This document shows, in pieces, positions 17,447 through 17,826 of a DNA stretch of 17,826 bases. Position 1 is the first letter of the stretch. The number at the start of each line of letters is the position of its first letter. The notes below the pieces were generated by a model that was not told the origin of the DNA, made no database searches, and saw nothing but the letters and a program-made list of their open reading frames with translations. The stretch is from the NCBI GenBank assembly GCA_021779795.1, contig JAJXZZ010000013.1, positions 1 to 17,826 on the forward strand, written 5' to 3'. Source of the stretch: Acidobacteriota bacterium (lineage in GTDB: Bacteria; Acidobacteriota; Vicinamibacteria; Vicinamibacterales; Fen-181). Both the position numbers and the translations under genes were made by a program.

Positions 17447-17481
17447 GGCGCCGTCAACGGGCGTGATGCGGGAGCAGCGGC

Positions 17482-17505
17482 GCGCGCGAGCGAGGGCTCG
17501 CGCGC
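17482..17505 (-). terminator. GC-rich hairpin downstream of the 36-aa gene
   Basis: GCGCGCGAGC and GCTCGCGCGC form a perfect ten-base-pair stem around a four-base loop. It lies about 27 bp downstream of the stop of the 36-residue gene. No U-tract follows on the minus strand, so it is either an atypical terminator or a structured element that isolates the small gene from the glucan synthase promoter. Confidence 0.4.
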
Positions 17506-17532
17506 CCCGGGGCCCGGCGCGCCCGTGCCGGC

Positions 17533-17643
17533 CTACGGCTGCCGCTTCGGCTGCTTGTCGATCTTTCTCTTCTCTTCCTGCCTGTCCCTCGCGGCATGCT
17601 GCTTGTCGCTCTTTTCCTTGTCCTTCTTGCCCTTGTCTCCCAC
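17533..17643 (-). CDS. Small highly charged Lys-rich protein (36 aa)
   Basis: The protein has 36 residues: fMet-GDKGKKDKEKSDKQ, then a Glu/Arg/Lys-rich middle, ending KIDKQPKRQP. About half of its residues are charged, it has no hydrophobic core and it is predicted to be disordered or a single helix. The start is the GTG at 17643, preceded by GGGAGG at a good distance; an upstream in-frame ATG at 17763 would add an unrelated, unconserved stretch. I recall similar short proteins beginning MGDKGKKDKEK in other bacterial genomes, without a known function; this is from memory and not checked. Nucleic-acid or ribosome association is a guess from the charge alone. It has its own candidate operator (site E, 92 bp upstream) and a downstream hairpin, so it looks like a separate transcription unit. 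Confidence 0.75.
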   Translation of the reverse strand: MGDKGKKDKEKSDKQHAARDRQEEKRKIDKQPKRQP

Positions 17644-17735
17644 GCGGCACCTCCCGCACCCATTCTCCGTCAATCGGCGAGCTGGAGCGCGTCCATCGTG
17701 ACCGGGCCGAGCGGTGTCGGACCGGTCAGCGGGAG

Positions 17736-17751
17736 TGTGCCGGAGTGAACA
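17736..17751 (+). promoter_or_regulatory. Dyad site E (TGTGC-N6-GAACA), candidate operator
   Basis: On the plus strand this reads TGTGCcggagtGAACA. It lies 92 bp upstream of the GTG start of the 36-residue gene. It could also serve a plus-strand gene beyond the window. It has the same 5-N6-5 layout as sites A-D. Confidence 0.5.
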
Positions 17752-17795
17752 GACATCGCCCATGCCAATCGGCTACCGTCGTTGCGCGCCCGGGT

Positions 17796-17817
17796 GCGGC
17801 CTGTCGCGGCAGGCCGC
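17796..17817. terminator. Hairpin at the right edge, possible terminator
   Basis: GCGGCCTG and CAGGCCGC form an eight-base-pair stem around a six-base loop. No T-run follows within the window on either strand. It might end a minus-strand gene lying to the right, which cannot be seen. Confidence 0.25.
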
Positions 17818-17826
17818 CAACGGGCC

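Larger units (their letters stand above)
17281..17532. other. Leader/intergenic region upstream of the glucan synthase
   Basis: This 252-bp stretch lies between the start of the glucan synthase and the end of the 36-residue gene, both on the minus strand. It contains dyad site D and a strong GC hairpin (17482-17505). The reading frame of the synthase stays open through part of it, with a Pro/Arg-rich, low-complexity translation (GRRRRRVRAYAG) unlike a conserved domain. I therefore treat it as untranslated leader plus promoter. Confidence 0.5.
17644..17826. other. Right-edge non-coding region
   Basis: These 183 bp hold the ribosome-binding site of the 36-residue gene, dyad site E and a hairpin near the edge (17796-17817). 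An ATG at 17762 on the plus strand opens a short frame to the edge, but it has no ribosome-binding site and no recognisable product. Confidence 0.4.

Noticed and set aside
17432..17701. Plus-strand 89-codon frame opposite the 36-residue gene
   Set aside because: It has no ribosome-binding site, and its Leu/Ser/Phe-rich run is simply the complement of the Lys/Glu-rich codons of the real small gene.
571..17751. Reading the dyads as sigma-54 (-24/-12) promoters
   Set aside because: The reverse orientation contains TGCAC-like bases, but the GG/GC pair at the required spacing is missing at most sites, and the symmetry suits a dimeric repressor or activator better.
17762..17826. Possible plus-strand gene start near the right edge
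   Set aside because: There is no ribosome-binding site, only about 20 codons are visible and a hairpin lies inside, so there is no support.

Overview
The window is a GC-rich bacterial chromosome segment that is almost fully coding. Seven complete or partial minus-strand genes and one plus-strand gene are called. The organism is probably a Gram-negative soil or environmental bacterium, because a cyclic beta-1,2-glucan synthase makes a periplasmic polymer and the base composition resembles Acidobacteriota or high-GC Proteobacteria. No rRNA or marker gene is present, so the phylum is a guess. I see no mobile element, CRISPR array, tRNA or prophage.

Layout from left to right: (1) a partial coiled-coil protein gene running off the left edge (1-276, minus), preceded by a 46-residue lmo0937-like membrane protein (318-458, minus); (2) a three-gene minus-strand operon transcribed as acyl-lipid desaturase (5698-6783), alpha-glucan phosphorylase glgP (3100-5643), then phosphoketolase xfp (651-3086); (3) a divergent 254-bp intergenic region followed by a plus-strand B12-binding-type radical SAM gene (7038-8645); (4) a convergent giant gene for a cyclic beta-1,2-glucan synthase of about 2868 residues (8674-17280, minus); (5) a tiny GTG-started gene for a 36-residue, highly charged protein (17533-17643, minus) and the right-hand edge.

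The genes suggest a carbon-storage and envelope-adaptation set. GlgP releases glucose-1-phosphate from glycogen-like glucan. Once isomerised to fructose-6-phosphate, this can feed the phosphoketolase, which gives acetyl-phosphate and erythrose-4-phosphate without ATP use. The desaturase would change membrane fluidity and the NdvB-like enzyme would make osmoregulated periplasmic glucans. The tiny membrane and charged proteins resemble small stress-associated proteins.

The most interesting signal is not a gene. A 16-bp imperfect dyad, TGTGC-N6-G(A/G)ACA, occurs five times (571-586, 6842-6857, 6909-6924, 17431-17446, 17736-17751). All five copies lie in the short intergenic regions, and I found none at this spacing in about 16 kb of coding DNA. 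Copies sit in front of every apparent transcription unit: the lmo0937-like gene, the desaturase-glgP-xfp operon, the radical SAM gene, the glucan synthase and the 36-residue gene. The 5-N6-5 architecture is that of CRP/FNR-superfamily operators, so the locus may be one co-regulated stress or adaptation regulon whose regulator is not in the window.
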